Both the position numbers and the translations under genes were made by a program. A model generated the notes under the pieces. It saw only the letters and a list, made by a program, of their open reading frames with translations. It was not told the DNA's origin and did no database searches. This document shows, piece by piece, positions 1 through 8,241 of a DNA stretch of 54,542 nt (positions within the stretch are counted from its first letter, which is position 1; each line of letters opens with the position of its first letter). Source of the DNA: Pseudomonadota bacterium (GTDB lineage: Bacteria > Pseudomonadota > Alphaproteobacteria > Rhizobiales > Xanthobacteraceae); the NCBI GenBank assembly GCA_023386635.1, contig JAEWJH010000123.1:1-54542 (forward strand), in the 5' to 3' direction.

Positions 1-1380
1 GACGCGGCCGAGCGCGAATTGAACCGCCACGCCGCGCGCCTTTCGGCGCTGACCGAAGCCAGCGCCCGCCTCACCGCGACCCGCGACGAAGCGGTCGCCG
101 CGCGCAGCGAAACCGAAGCGGCGCTCACCGACCTGCCGCCGGCGCTCGACCTCGAAACGCGACTTACCGAAGTGCGCGAAGAGATCGCCGTGCGCCGCTC
201 GACCCTCGCCGAAGTGCGCGCGGAAGCGCAGGCGATCGCCCGCGAGGCCGAACTGGCCGACCGCCGGTTGCAGGCGATCGGCGCCGACCAGACCGAATGG
301 ACCACCCGCAAGGATGGTGCTTCCGGCCAGATCGCGACCTTGGAAACCCGCATCGCCGAAGCGACAGCCGAGCGCACCACGCTGGCGAATGCGCCTGAGG
401 CGTTCGAGGAGAAGCGCATCGCGCTGATCAGCGAGATCGAGATCGCCGAAAGCGAGCGCCGCGCGGAAGCCGACAAACTCGCCGCCGCCGAAGAGGCGCT
501 GGCGCAGGCCGACCGCGACGCCCGCGCCGCGCTCGAAGCCATGGGCTCCGCGCGCGAAGACCTCGCCCGCGCCGAGGAGCGGTTCGAAGGCGCGCGCCGC
601 CGCCTCACCGACGTGGCGCGCGAAATCCACGAAGTGCTCGAGGTCGAGCCGGATGGCGTCGCGCCGCTGGCAGAACTCGCCGAAGGCGAAGTGCTGCCCG
701 ACGTCTCCGAGGTGGAAGCCACGCTCGACCGCCTGCGCCGCGAGCGCGAGCGGCTCGGCGCGGTCAACCTGCGCGCCGAGGAAGAGCTGCGCGAGGTCGA
801 GGAGCAGCACACCAAGCTGACCACCGAGCGCGACGATCTGGTCGAAGCGATCAAGAAGCTGCGGCTCGGCATCCAGAGCCTCAACCGCGAGGCGCGCGAA
901 CGCCTGCTCACCTCGTTCGAGACGGTCAACGCGCACTTCCAGAAGCTGTTCACGCAGCTATTCGGCGGCGGCAGCGCGGAACTGCAGCTGATCGAGAGCG
1001 ACGACCCGCTGGAAGCCGGTCTCGAAATCCTGGCGAAGCCGCCCGGCAAGAAGCCCGCGACGCTGTCGTTGCTCTCCGGCGGCGAACAGGCGCTGACCGC
1101 CATGGCGCTGATCTTCGCGGTGTTCCTCACCAATCCGGCGCCGATCTGCGTGCTGGACGAAGTCGACGCGCCGCTCGACGACCACAACGTCGAACGGTTC
1201 TGCGACCTGCTGACCGAGATGACCAAGATGACGGACACCCGTTTCGTCATCATCACCCACAATCCGATCACCATGGCGCGCATGAACCGCTTGTTCGGCG
1301 TCACCATGGCGGAACGTGGCGTGTCGCAGCTGGTGTCGGTCGACCTCGAAACCGCCGCCAAGTTCCGCGACGTGGCGTAG
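1..1380 (+). CDS. smc: Chromosome segregation ATPase SMC, C-terminal part (5' end outside window)
   Basis: The frame is open from base 1, so the gene starts upstream; 459 residues are visible. SMC dimers form rings on DNA with ScpA/ScpB and organise the chromosome. The first ~300 residues are heptad-like, rich in E/A/R/L (the returning coiled-coil arm). The rest is the C-terminal half of the ATPase head: the ABC signature LSGGEQALTA (about nt 1072-1101) and the Walker B/D-loop block VLDEVDAPLDD (about nt 1150-1182) are intact. The end of the gene is ordinary, with no frameshift. An Rsm22-like gene follows 45 bp downstream on the same strand. Identity is very secure; only the N-terminal half cannot be judged. 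Confidence 0.97.
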   Translation, partial: DAAERELNRHAARLSALTEASARLTATRDEAVAARSETEAALTDLPPALDLETRLTEVREEIAVRRSTLAEVRAEAQAIAREAELADRRLQAIGADQTEWTTRKDGASGQIATLETRIAEATAERTTLANAPEAFEEKRIALISEIEIAESERRAEADKLAAAEEALAQADRDARAALEAMGSAREDLARAEERFEGARRRLTDVAREIHEVLEVEPDGVAPLAELAEGEVLPDVSEVEATLDRLRRERERLGAVNLRAEEELREVEEQHTKLTTERDDLVEAIKKLRLGIQSLNREARERLLTSFETVNAHFQKLFTQLFGGGSAELQLIESDDPLEAGLEILAKPPGKKPATLSLLSGGEQALTAMALIFAVFLTNPAPICVLDEVDAPLDDHNVERFCDLLTEMTKMTDTRFVIITHNPITMARMNRLFGVTMAERGVSQLVSVDLETAAKFRDVA

Positions 1381-1425
1381 GATGGTTCGGCGGCCGCGCA
1401 TCCGCGGCCGTTCCGGGCTCACCTG

Positions 1426-2424
1426 ATGCGCGCGGATCTGCCGCCCGACCTCACCGCCGCGCTTGCGCGCGAAAGCCACGGCCTGTCGCGCAGCGATGCC
1501 GCGCGCCGCGCCACCGTCATGTCGGAGACTTATCGCGGCGGCGGCGGCTCGGCGGTCATCGCCGATGCGCGCGATGCGCTCGCCTATGCGCTGGTGCGCA
1601 TGCCCGCGACCTTCGCCGCCGTCACCGCCTGTCTCGATGCGATCATCGCGGCGCAACCGGACTTCGCACCGCAAAGCCTGATCGACGCCGGCGCCGGACC
1701 CGGCACCGCGAGCTGGGCCGCGCACGCGGCTTTCCCCTCGCTGCAACATATCGCGATGCTCGACGCCAATCCGGCGTTGCGCGATCTGGCGCAACGGCTC
1801 GCCGCCGCGTCACCGTCGCTGCGCGACGCGGCATACCGGCTCGGCGATGCCGCGACCGGTCTCGGCGCGGTCGCCGCCGCCGATCTCACGCTCGCCAGCT
1901 ATGTGATCGCCGAACTCGACGCCACGGCCGCCGCACGCCTCGTCGAGCGGCTGTGGGAAAAAACCACCGGCGTCCTCCTGCTGGTGGAGCCCGGCACGCC
2001 GGACGGATATCGCCGCATCCTCGCCGCCCGCGCGCAACTGATCGCCGCCGGCGCGCATATCCTCGCGCCCTGCCCGCATGCCGCGCCCTGCCCGATGGCC
2101 GAGCCGGCGTGGTGCCACTTCGCCCAGCGTCTGCCGCGCTCGCGCGATCATCTGCAGATCAAGCAGGCGGACGTGCCCTTTGAGGATGAGAAATTCAGCT
2201 ATCTGGCCGTGAGCCGGCAGCCTGCGGCGACCCATGACAGCCGGGTGGTGGCAACGCCGCGCCTGTCCAAGGCCGCCGTGGGGCTGCGGCTGTGCACGCC
2301 CGCCGGCCGGCTCGCCGACGTGGCGGTTCCCCGCCGCGATAAACCGGCCTATGCCGCCGCCCGCAGGCTGCGCTGGGGCGACGCGACAACCGCCGGTACG
2401 GTACCGAACCCCGCGCGAAAATAA
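1426..2424 (+). CDS. Rsm22-family (METTL17-like) ribosome-associated methyltransferase-fold protein
   Basis: 332 residues of the small-subunit Rsm22 family (mitochondrial Rsm22/METTL17 relatives), which act in small ribosomal subunit assembly. A class I SAM-binding loop DAGAGPGTAS lies at 87-96, followed by the acidic strand end MLDAN (111-115). Three cysteines, C216, C222 and C230 (C-x5-C-x7-C, ending WCHF), and a later C290 fit the four-Cys [4Fe-4S] site described for METTL17. Whether the bacterial protein methylates RNA or acts mainly as an assembly factor is not known to me. No good Shine-Dalgarno precedes the ATG, so the start is only probable. It may be cotranscribed with smc; a strong terminator lies 100 bp downstream. 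Confidence 0.85.
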   Translation: MRADLPPDLTAALARESHGLSRSDAARRATVMSETYRGGGGSAVIADARDALAYALVRMPATFAAVTACLDAIIAAQPDFAPQSLIDAGAGPGTASWAAHAAFPSLQHIAMLDANPALRDLAQRLAAASPSLRDAAYRLGDAATGLGAVAAADLTLASYVIAELDATAAARLVERLWEKTTGVLLLVEPGTPDGYRRILAARAQLIAAGAHILAPCPHAAPCPMAEPAWCHFAQRLPRSRDHLQIKQADVPFEDEKFSYLAVSRQPAATHDSRVVATPRLSKAAVGLRLCTPAGRLADVAVPRRDKPAYAAARRLRWGDATTAGTVPNPARK

Positions 2425-2524
2425 GCGAAAATTTTCTGTACCCCGGAACCAGGGCCGGCCTGGCACGTTGATCCGTTATCAGCCGGGCGGCTTCCCCCCA
2501 ATCCCCCCGATAGCCGAACGGCTC

Positions 2525-2556
2525 AACCCCAGGCCTCGCGCCTGGGGTTTTTCTTT
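2525..2556 (+). terminator. Rho-independent terminator after the smc/Rsm22 unit
   Basis: A perfect 10-bp stem (arms 2525-2534 and 2540-2549) with a 5-nt loop runs into a T-rich tract (TTTTTCTTT). It lies between the Rsm22-like gene and lemA. The rest of 2425-2692 shows no convincing gene. Confidence 0.85.
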
Positions 2557-2692
2557 GTCCGGCACCACCGCAGCCTGAACGTTTCCCGGCCTGTACACGA
2601 CAAATCCGATGTAACGCTGCGATGGTCTGCCCCAAGGCACCCATCTCGGCTAGATTACGCTTCTCAATCAGGGGCTTCAGAGGAGAGACAGG

Positions 2693-3256
2693 ATGTCCAC
2701 CACCGGCTGGGTCATTCTTGGCGTCATCGTCGTCGTCGCGTTGTGGATATTCTCGATCTACAACGGGCTCGTCGGCCTGCGGCAGCGCGTCAACCAGGCG
2801 TTCGCGGACATCGACGTCCAGCTCAAGATGCGCCACGACCTCATTCCGAACCTCGTGGAGACCGTGAAGGGCTACGCCGCGCACGAGCGCGGCACACTCG
2901 AAGCCGTGGTGCAGGCGCGCAACGCCGCCATCGCCGCGCCCGGCGTGGAACAGAAGGTCGCCGCCGAGAACATGCTGTCAGGCGCGCTGAAAAACCTGTT
3001 CGCGCTGTCGGAAGCCTATCCCGACCTCAAGGCCAACCAGAACTTCCAGCAGCTTCAGACCGAACTGTCGGACATCGAGAACAAGCTCGCGGCCTCGCGG
3101 CGGTTCTTCAACAATGCCGTGCAGGAATACAACACCGGCATCCAGCAGATCCCGGCTGCGTTCTTTGCCGGCGCGCTCGGCTTCCATCCGCAGACCTTCT
3201 TCGATCTTGGCGAGACCCGCGCTCAGCTCGATCAGGCGCCGAGCGTGAAGTTCTAG
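2693..3256 (+). CDS. lemA: LemA family membrane protein
   Basis: 187 residues, the usual family length. One N-terminal transmembrane helix (about 6-24) is followed by a long helical cytosolic or periplasmic domain with the family motif RHDLIPNLV at 47-55 and the block ENKLAASRRFFNNAV near 125. The biochemical role of LemA proteins is not settled. In many proteobacteria lemA sits beside TPM-domain or M48 peptidase genes, as it does here with the M48 peptidase about 190 bp downstream on the same strand. The start is supported by a purine-rich GGAGAGACAGG just upstream. A dispersed palindromic repeat separates it from the peptidase gene. Confidence 0.95.
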   Translation: MSTTGWVILGVIVVVALWIFSIYNGLVGLRQRVNQAFADIDVQLKMRHDLIPNLVETVKGYAAHERGTLEAVVQARNAAIAAPGVEQKVAAENMLSGALKNLFALSEAYPDLKANQNFQQLQTELSDIENKLAASRRFFNNAVQEYNTGIQQIPAAFFAGALGFHPQTFFDLGETRAQLDQAPSVKF

Positions 3257-3276
3257 CAAGCTGTTGAACGACCAAG

Positions 3277-3401
3277 GTCATCCCGGGACGATTGCGCAGC
3301 AAGCGAACCCGGAATCCAGTTCCGGCAAGAACGACGCTGATATCTGGATTCCGGGTTCGTTGCGCCACGCGCGACGCGCTCGGCGAACGCCCCGGAATGA
3401 C
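3277..3401. repeat. Dispersed bipartite palindromic repeat, copy A
   Basis: Begins GTCATCCCGGGACG and ends CCCCGGAATGAC, so the outer ends are inverted. The inner arms GAACCCGGAATCCAG and CTGGATTCCGGGTTC are near-perfect inverted repeats around a ~25-nt spacer. The same layout recurs at 21783, 36185 and 45277. It lies between lemA and the M48 peptidase gene and could fold in their transcript. Confidence 0.85.
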
Positions 3402-3442
3402 GGAGAAACCGTGGACGTGGACCACTAACAGGAACCTGAGCG

Positions 3443-4633
3443 ATGGCCGCCTACGGCCTCTACACGCACATCCAGTCGAACCGGCGCCGGTCTGTGATCC
3501 TGCTGATCGGCCTGTTCTTCCTGGTCTATCTGCTGGTGTTCGCCGGCGCGCTGATCGCCGAGGCGATGCTCGGCGACGCCTCGCTCGACTGGCTGATACG
3601 CGCGGCCTTCGTCGACTTCCTCAAGGCCGCGCCGTTCGCCACGATCGGTACGCTGCTGTGGGTCTGGATCGCCTACAAATTCCACCAGAAGATGATCGAC
3701 GCCATCACCGGCGGCCACGACGTCACCCGCGCCGAGGAGCCGCAGCTCTACAACCTGCTCGAAAACCTCTGCATCTCGCGCGGCATTCCGATGCCGAAGC
3801 TGAAGATCGCCGAGGACGACGCGCTCAATGCCTACGCCACCGGCCTCAACGAGAAGCAATACGCCATCACCGTCACGCGCGGGCTGATGAACGCGCTCGA
3901 TCCCGCCGAGATCGAAGCCGTGCTCGGCCACGAGCTGACGCATATCCGCAACGGCGACGTGCGGCTCCTCGTGATCGCCGTGGTGATCGCCGGCGTGATC
4001 TCGTTCTTCGGCGAGATGGTGTTCCGCATCTTCTTTCAGGGCGGCGTGCGCTTCGGCGGCGGCCGCTCATCCTCGAACGGCGACCGCAAGGGTTCCGGCG
4101 GCGCCGTGATCGCGATCCTGATCGCGGTCGCGCTGATCGTCGTCGCCTGGGTGCTGTCGATCGTCATCCGCTTTGCCTTGTCGCGTCAGCGCGAATTCCT
4201 CGCCGACGCCGGCGCGGTGGAGCTGACCAAGAATCCCGACGCGATGATCTCGTCGCTGCGCAAGATCGAGGGCCGCAGCGAAATCCCCGCCGCCAACTCC
4301 GCGGTGATGGAGATGTGCATCGACAATCCACGCACCGGCTTCTCGGACCTGTTCGCGACGCATCCGTCGGTCGATGCCCGCATCGCCGCGCTTGTCCGCT
4401 ATGCCGGCGGTCACGATCCCGGGCCGCTCGCGCTGCCGCCGGCCGGCGACACCCCCGATCAGCCGGGACCGGGCGACGCCGGTGCCGATCCCAATGCCGG
4501 ACCGTGGGGCTCGCCGGAGCCGTCGCAAGGAAGCAATCAAGGACACGGCAGCCAGACTGGCGGCGGCGACAAGCCGTTCCTGCCCGGCATGCCGCCGCTG
4601 GGTGGCCCGTTCAAGGGACCGTGGGGCCGCTGA
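3443..4633 (+). CDS. M48 family (HtpX-like) membrane zinc metallopeptidase
   Basis: 396 residues. The zinc motif H163-E-L-T-H167 and the third ligand E251 in REFLAD are present, so the protein should be an active gluzincin. Four hydrophobic segments (about 18-40, 60-75, 180-200, 222-245) anchor it in the inner membrane with the active site on the cytosolic side, as in HtpX. After about residue 330 there is a low-complexity tail rich in Gly, Pro, Asp and Gln that HtpX of E. coli lacks. Likely role: turnover of damaged membrane proteins. Its position behind lemA is a common pairing. Substrates cannot be inferred. Confidence 0.92.
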   Translation: MAAYGLYTHIQSNRRRSVILLIGLFFLVYLLVFAGALIAEAMLGDASLDWLIRAAFVDFLKAAPFATIGTLLWVWIAYKFHQKMIDAITGGHDVTRAEEPQLYNLLENLCISRGIPMPKLKIAEDDALNAYATGLNEKQYAITVTRGLMNALDPAEIEAVLGHELTHIRNGDVRLLVIAVVIAGVISFFGEMVFRIFFQGGVRFGGGRSSSNGDRKGSGGAVIAILIAVALIVVAWVLSIVIRFALSRQREFLADAGAVELTKNPDAMISSLRKIEGRSEIPAANSAVMEMCIDNPRTGFSDLFATHPSVDARIAALVRYAGGHDPGPLALPPAGDTPDQPGPGDAGADPNAGPWGSPEPSQGSNQGHGSQTGGGDKPFLPGMPPLGGPFKGPWGR

Positions 4634-4642
4634 TCCGCCGCG

Positions 4643-5491
4643 TCAGTGCGACAGGAACACCGGCACCGGCGGCGTCATCAGCATGCTGCGGGTTGCGCCG
4701 CCGAGCACGAACTGGCGCAGCCGCGAATGGCCGAACGCGCCCATCACCAGCACATCAGCCTGCGACTTGTCGATCTGCGCTTCGAGCACCGCGCCGATCT
4801 TGCGGCCGGCCGCATCGACATGATCGACCACCGTTTCGATGCCGTGCCGCGCCAGATATGCCGCCAACTCGCTGCCCGATTGTTCCGGATCGAGCGCCTT
4901 CTCGTTGCCGACCGTCAGCACATGCACGCGTTTCGCGCGTTGGAGCATCGGCATCGCATCGGCGATCGCACGCGTCGCCGCACGGCTGAAATCCCAGGCA
5001 ACGATCGCGACGTCGAGCGATACCGCACCGCGGCGTTTGTGCTCGTGCGGCAGGATCATGGTCGGACGACCGGAGCCGAAGATAATCGCTTCGGCGAACC
5101 ACTGGTCGATCATGTCGCCGACCGGAACCGGCACCAGCGTCAGATCGCGCAAGCGCGCCGCCGCGACCAATGTGTCGGGCACCTCCGCGGGGCCGCATTC
5201 CTTGACGATCGCATCCTGAAAAATGCCATGGCGCTGCGCCTCCGTCTTGAAGGCGGCGAGCAGATCGTCGGCGCTGGCGCGGCTTTTGCGGAATTCGGCC
5301 GCGGCCATCGCGGGAAAATCGATCACCATGTCGGCGAGGAAACTGCCGGGCGCGCGGCGCTGCACGGCGCAGGCGATCGCCGAAAGCTGCGTCCCCAGCG
5401 CCTCCGCCACGCCGATCGCGTCATCGATGACGGTCGCTGGCGTCGGGTCGGGATAGGTCGTGAAGGTGAGCAGCGTGTCCTTGAAAGCCAT
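4643..5491 (-). CDS. Universal stress protein family, tandem Usp domains
   Basis: 282 residues made of two Usp-like halves; the C-terminal half is the clearer one. It ends with an ATP-binding type motif G-x2-G-x9-G-[ST] (MGAFGHSRLRQFVLGG...), so nucleotide binding is likely. Usp proteins are induced by starvation or oxidative stress; the precise role here is unknown. The start at MAFKDTLL is chosen over an upstream in-frame codon because AGGGAGGA lies just before it and the first beta strand begins at once. It is the last gene of a minus-strand series with apt, the tautomerase and mtnP, but a 107-bp gap from apt may mean separate transcription. Confidence 0.88.
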   Translation of the reverse strand: MAFKDTLLTFTTYPDPTPATVIDDAIGVAEALGTQLSAIACAVQRRAPGSFLADMVIDFPAMAAAEFRKSRASADDLLAAFKTEAQRHGIFQDAIVKECGPAEVPDTLVAAARLRDLTLVPVPVGDMIDQWFAEAIIFGSGRPTMILPHEHKRRGAVSLDVAIVAWDFSRAATRAIADAMPMLQRAKRVHVLTVGNEKALDPEQSGSELAAYLARHGIETVVDHVDAAGRKIGAVLEAQIDKSQADVLVMGAFGHSRLRQFVLGGATRSMLMTPPVPVFLSH

Positions 5492-5598
5492 CGTCGTCCT
5501 CCCTGGTGGACACGACGATAGCGGACGGCTCAATGCCGAATTTTGATCAGGCGCAAGCCGAAGCGCGCCGGCACCGGCGGCACGCTGCCGCAGGATGA

Positions 5599-6141
5599 TC
5601 AGTGTCCGGCGAAGGAAATCAGCGTGCGCACCGGCACGTCCATGGCCCGCAGCTTGTCGGCGCCGCCCAGTTCCGGCAGATCGATGACGAAACAGGCGGC
5701 GAGCACGTCCGCCCCCTGCTGACGCAGCAGCTTCACCGCGCCTTCCGCGGTACCGCCGGTCGCGATCAGGTCATCCACCAGGATCACCTTCTCGCCCTTG
5801 GTCACCGCGTCCTCGTGCATCTCCATCTCGTCGAGGCCGTATTCCAGCGAATAGGCGATGCTGACGCGCTTGTGCGGCAGCTTGCCCTTCTTGCGGATCG
5901 GGATGAACCCGGCCGAGACCTGATGCGCGACCGCGCCGCCGAGAATGAAGCCACGGGCTTCCATGCCCGCGACCTTGTCGATCTTCGACCCCGCCCAGGG
6001 CTGCACCAGTTCGTCGACCGCGCGGCGGAACGCGCGGGCGTTGCCGAGCAGCGTGGTGATGTCGCGAAACATGATCCCCGGCTTCGGATAGTCGGGGATC
6101 GTGCGGATCGCGGCGCGCAGATCGTGATCGAGCGTCGTCAT
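5599..6141 (-). CDS. apt: Adenine phosphoribosyltransferase
   Basis: 180 residues, the standard length. Converts adenine and PRPP to AMP in the cytosol (purine salvage). The PRPP-binding signature VILVDDLIATGGTA is at 119-132, and the N-terminal DYPKPGIMFRDITTL block (17-31) is typical of Apt. It lies 20 bp downstream of the small tautomerase gene and in the same direction as mtnP, whose reaction releases adenine; the two therefore form a short methylthioadenosine-to-AMP salvage route. Confidence 0.97.
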   Translation of the reverse strand: MTTLDHDLRAAIRTIPDYPKPGIMFRDITTLLGNARAFRRAVDELVQPWAGSKIDKVAGMEARGFILGGAVAHQVSAGFIPIRKKGKLPHKRVSIAYSLEYGLDEMEMHEDAVTKGEKVILVDDLIATGGTAEGAVKLLRQQGADVLAACFVIDLPELGGADKLRAMDVPVRTLISFAGH

Positions 6142-6161
6142 CGGCTTGTGCGTCGTGTCCG

Positions 6162-6371
6162 TTACTTTTTCTGAACAGCCTGGTTCTTGCGCTCGAGGAA
6201 GGTGAGCCCGCCCTTCATCTTCTCGGTCAGCGCCGATTCCATGATCTGCACGGTGACGACGTCGGCCGATACCTCGCAGTTCTTGGTCACGGCGTGGGTG
6301 ATATCGAGCATGAGTTTCTTCTTCACTTCGTCGCTGCGGCCGGCCGCCAGATAAACGTGGATCTCGGGCAT
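6162..6371 (-). CDS. 4-oxalocrotonate tautomerase-like small protein
   Basis: 69 residues. After removal of Met the N-terminal residue is proline (MPEIHVYLAAGRS), which in this superfamily is the catalytic base. The beta-alpha-beta pattern and length match single-domain 4-OT family members, which assemble as hexamers. The start is set by AGGAGAG eight bases upstream and by the Pro-2 requirement. The frame is also open further upstream through the mtnP region, but that part does not look like protein. Its substrate is unknown; placement between mtnP and apt suggests cotranscription, not necessarily a role in adenine salvage. Confidence 0.88.
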   Translation of the reverse strand: MPEIHVYLAAGRSDEVKKKLMLDITHAVTKNCEVSADVVTVQIMESALTEKMKGGLTFLERKNQAVQKK

Positions 6372-6412
6372 TTCTTCTCTCCTTGATGAAATCCTATCAG
6401 ACGCGAGCGTGC

Positions 6413-7288
6413 TCAGGCTTGCAAGACCCGGCCGGCAACCGCATCGAGCTTGCGCAACAGATCGGGATCGCGCGCCTCGGGCGCGGTGATCAGCGCGGTG
6501 TCGAGCGCGCGATCGGAGCCGATCGGGCACGGCTCGTGCTCGCGCGGGAAATCCTGCGCCAGCCGCGCCACCAGGCGCTTCGCCTTCTCGACATTGCCGC
6601 CGAGCACCTTGATGACGTCCTGCACGGTCACGGCATCGTGGCCGGGATGCCAGCAGTCGAAGTCGGTGACCATCGCCACGGTGGCGTAGCAAATCTCCGC
6701 CTCGCGGGCGAGCTTCGCCTCCGGCATGTTGGTCATGCCGATCACCGAATAGCCGAGCGTCTTGTAGGTGATGCTTTCCGCGTAAGTGGAGAACTGCGGT
6801 CCTTCCATGCAGACATAGGTGCCGCCGCGCGCGAGCGGAATGTTCTCCGCGCCCGCCGCCTCGTCGATGCGCTGACGCAGCAACGGCGAGACCGGATGCG
6901 CCATGGACACATGCGCCACCAGTCCTTTGCCGAAGAACGAGCTTTCGCGCTTGTAGGTGCGGTCGACGAACTGGTCGACCAGCACGAAAGTGCCGGGCGG
7001 CAGTTCCTCCTTGAACGAGCCGCACGCGGACAGCGACACCAGATCGGTGACGCCGGCGCGCTTGAGCACGTCGATATTGGCGCGATAGTTGATGTCGGAC
7101 GGCGACAGGCGATGGCCCTTGTCGTGCCGCGGCAGGAACACCACCGGAAGGCCTCCGATGTCGCCGCGCTTGAGCGCGCCGGACGGCTCGCCCCATGGAC
7201 TGGCGACGCGCTCCTCGCGCACATTCTCCAGACCCGGCAGATCGTAGATGCCGGAGCCGCCGATGATACCCAACACTGCCTGCGCCAT
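6413..7288 (-). CDS. mtnP: S-methyl-5'-thioadenosine phosphorylase
   Basis: 291 residues. Phosphorolyses methylthioadenosine, a by-product of polyamine and homoserine-lactone synthesis, to adenine and methylthioribose-1-phosphate. Family blocks visible: GGSGIYDLPGL near the N terminus (phosphate site), MEGPQFSTYAES, NMPEAKLAREAEICYA and the purine-site TDFDCWH. The start MAQAVLGIIGGSG is preferred to a codon ten residues upstream because it begins directly with the first strand. First gene of the mtnP / tautomerase / apt group. The 3' residues (KLDAVAGRVLQA) show a normal end. Confidence 0.95.
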   Translation of the reverse strand: MAQAVLGIIGGSGIYDLPGLENVREERVASPWGEPSGALKRGDIGGLPVVFLPRHDKGHRLSPSDINYRANIDVLKRAGVTDLVSLSACGSFKEELPPGTFVLVDQFVDRTYKRESSFFGKGLVAHVSMAHPVSPLLRQRIDEAAGAENIPLARGGTYVCMEGPQFSTYAESITYKTLGYSVIGMTNMPEAKLAREAEICYATVAMVTDFDCWHPGHDAVTVQDVIKVLGGNVEKAKRLVARLAQDFPREHEPCPIGSDRALDTALITAPEARDPDLLRKLDAVAGRVLQA

Positions 7289-7321
7289 CGCTCTCGTCCC
7301 GCTGTGTTGTTTCGCCAAATG

Positions 7322-7343
7322 AAAGGGCCCCGCAGGGCCCTTT
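7322..7343 (-). terminator. Likely terminator of the petABC operon
   Basis: A perfect 9-bp stem (arms 7322-7330 and 7335-7343, AAAGGGCCC/GGGCCCTTT) with a 4-nt loop, about 50 nt past the cytochrome c1 stop on the minus strand. The T tract beyond it is short and interrupted (TTTCATTT), so the call is probable and not certain. Confidence 0.7.
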
Positions 7344-7391
7344 ATCTTATCGTGTTATCGCGCGATGCGCCGCACGACAGATGCGACGGCA

Positions 7392-8231
7392 TCAGGCGTG
7401 ATGCTCGACCTGCTTCCACACCTTCTTCTTGGTGAAGTACAGGAGGCCCGTGAGCACCAGCAGGAAGATCATGACCTGCAGGCCGAGGCGCTTGCGCGCC
7501 ATCATGTGCGGCTCGGCGGTCCACATCAGGAATGCGGAAACGTCCTTGCCGTACTGATCGATGGTTTGCGGCGAACCATCGTCATAGGTCACCTGACCGT
7601 CCGACAGCGGCGCCGGCATGCCGATCGCGTGGCCGGGGAAGTATTTGTTGTAGTGCGTGCCGGGCGGCAGCGTGACGCCCTTCGGCGCTTCCTCGTAACC
7701 CATCAGGATGGCGTGGATGTAGTCCGGGCCCTGCTCCTGATACTGGGTGAAGATGTCGAACACGAACCACGGGAAGCCGCGCTCATAGGTGCGCGCCTTG
7801 GCGAGCACCGACATGTCCGGCGGCAGCGCGCCACCGTTGGCCGCGCGGGCCGCGTTGTCGTTCGGGAACGGCTTGGGGAAGGTGTCCGCCGGGCGACCGG
7901 CCCGCTCGAACATCTCGCCCGCATCGTTGGGGCCGTCCTGCACCTTGTATTCGGCCGCGACAGCGGCGGCCTGCGCCGCCGAATAGCCCGGCCCACCCGG
8001 CTCCGCGAGATTGCGGAACGAGACCAGGCTCAACGAATGGCAGGAAGCGCAGACTTCCTTGTAGACCTTGAAGCCGCGCTGCAGCTGCGCCTGGTCGAAC
8101 TTGCCGAACGGGCCGGCAAACGACCACTTCTGCGCCGGCGGCTGCGGCGTCGAATGCGCGTCCTCGGCCGCGGCGGGCGCGGCCAGGAAGGCGGTGGCGA
8201 CGAGAGCGAGAAGCGTCCGCGAGACAGTCAT
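7392..8231 (-). CDS. petC: Cytochrome c1 of the bc1 complex (unfused)
   Basis: 279 residues. Periplasm-facing haem protein passing electrons from the Rieske protein to cytochrome c. A Sec signal peptide ends near AAAE (20-23). The haem-attachment motif CASCH is at 61-65, the likely Met axial ligand is M205 (GMPAPL), and a C-terminal membrane anchor spans about 250-266. The GAGGAG ribosome-binding site starts on the stop codon of petB, 10 bp upstream, so translation is probably coupled. Bradyrhizobium makes b and c1 as one fbcH polyprotein; here there is a clear stop and a new signal peptide, hence two proteins. Confidence 0.97.
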   Translation of the reverse strand: MTVSRTLLALVATAFLAAPAAAEDAHSTPQPPAQKWSFAGPFGKFDQAQLQRGFKVYKEVCASCHSLSLVSFRNLAEPGGPGYSAAQAAAVAAEYKVQDGPNDAGEMFERAGRPADTFPKPFPNDNAARAANGGALPPDMSVLAKARTYERGFPWFVFDIFTQYQEQGPDYIHAILMGYEEAPKGVTLPPGTHYNKYFPGHAIGMPAPLSDGQVTYDDGSPQTIDQYGKDVSAFLMWTAEPHMMARKRLGLQVMIFLLVLTGLLYFTKKKVWKQVEHHA

Positions 8232-8241
8232 GATGCGCTCC

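Noticed and set aside
6372..7196. Continuation of the tautomerase frame upstream into the mtnP region, suggesting a fusion protein
   Set aside because: A good ribosome-binding site, the Pro-2 requirement and non-protein-like upstream residues place the start at 6371; the rest is antiphase to mtnP.
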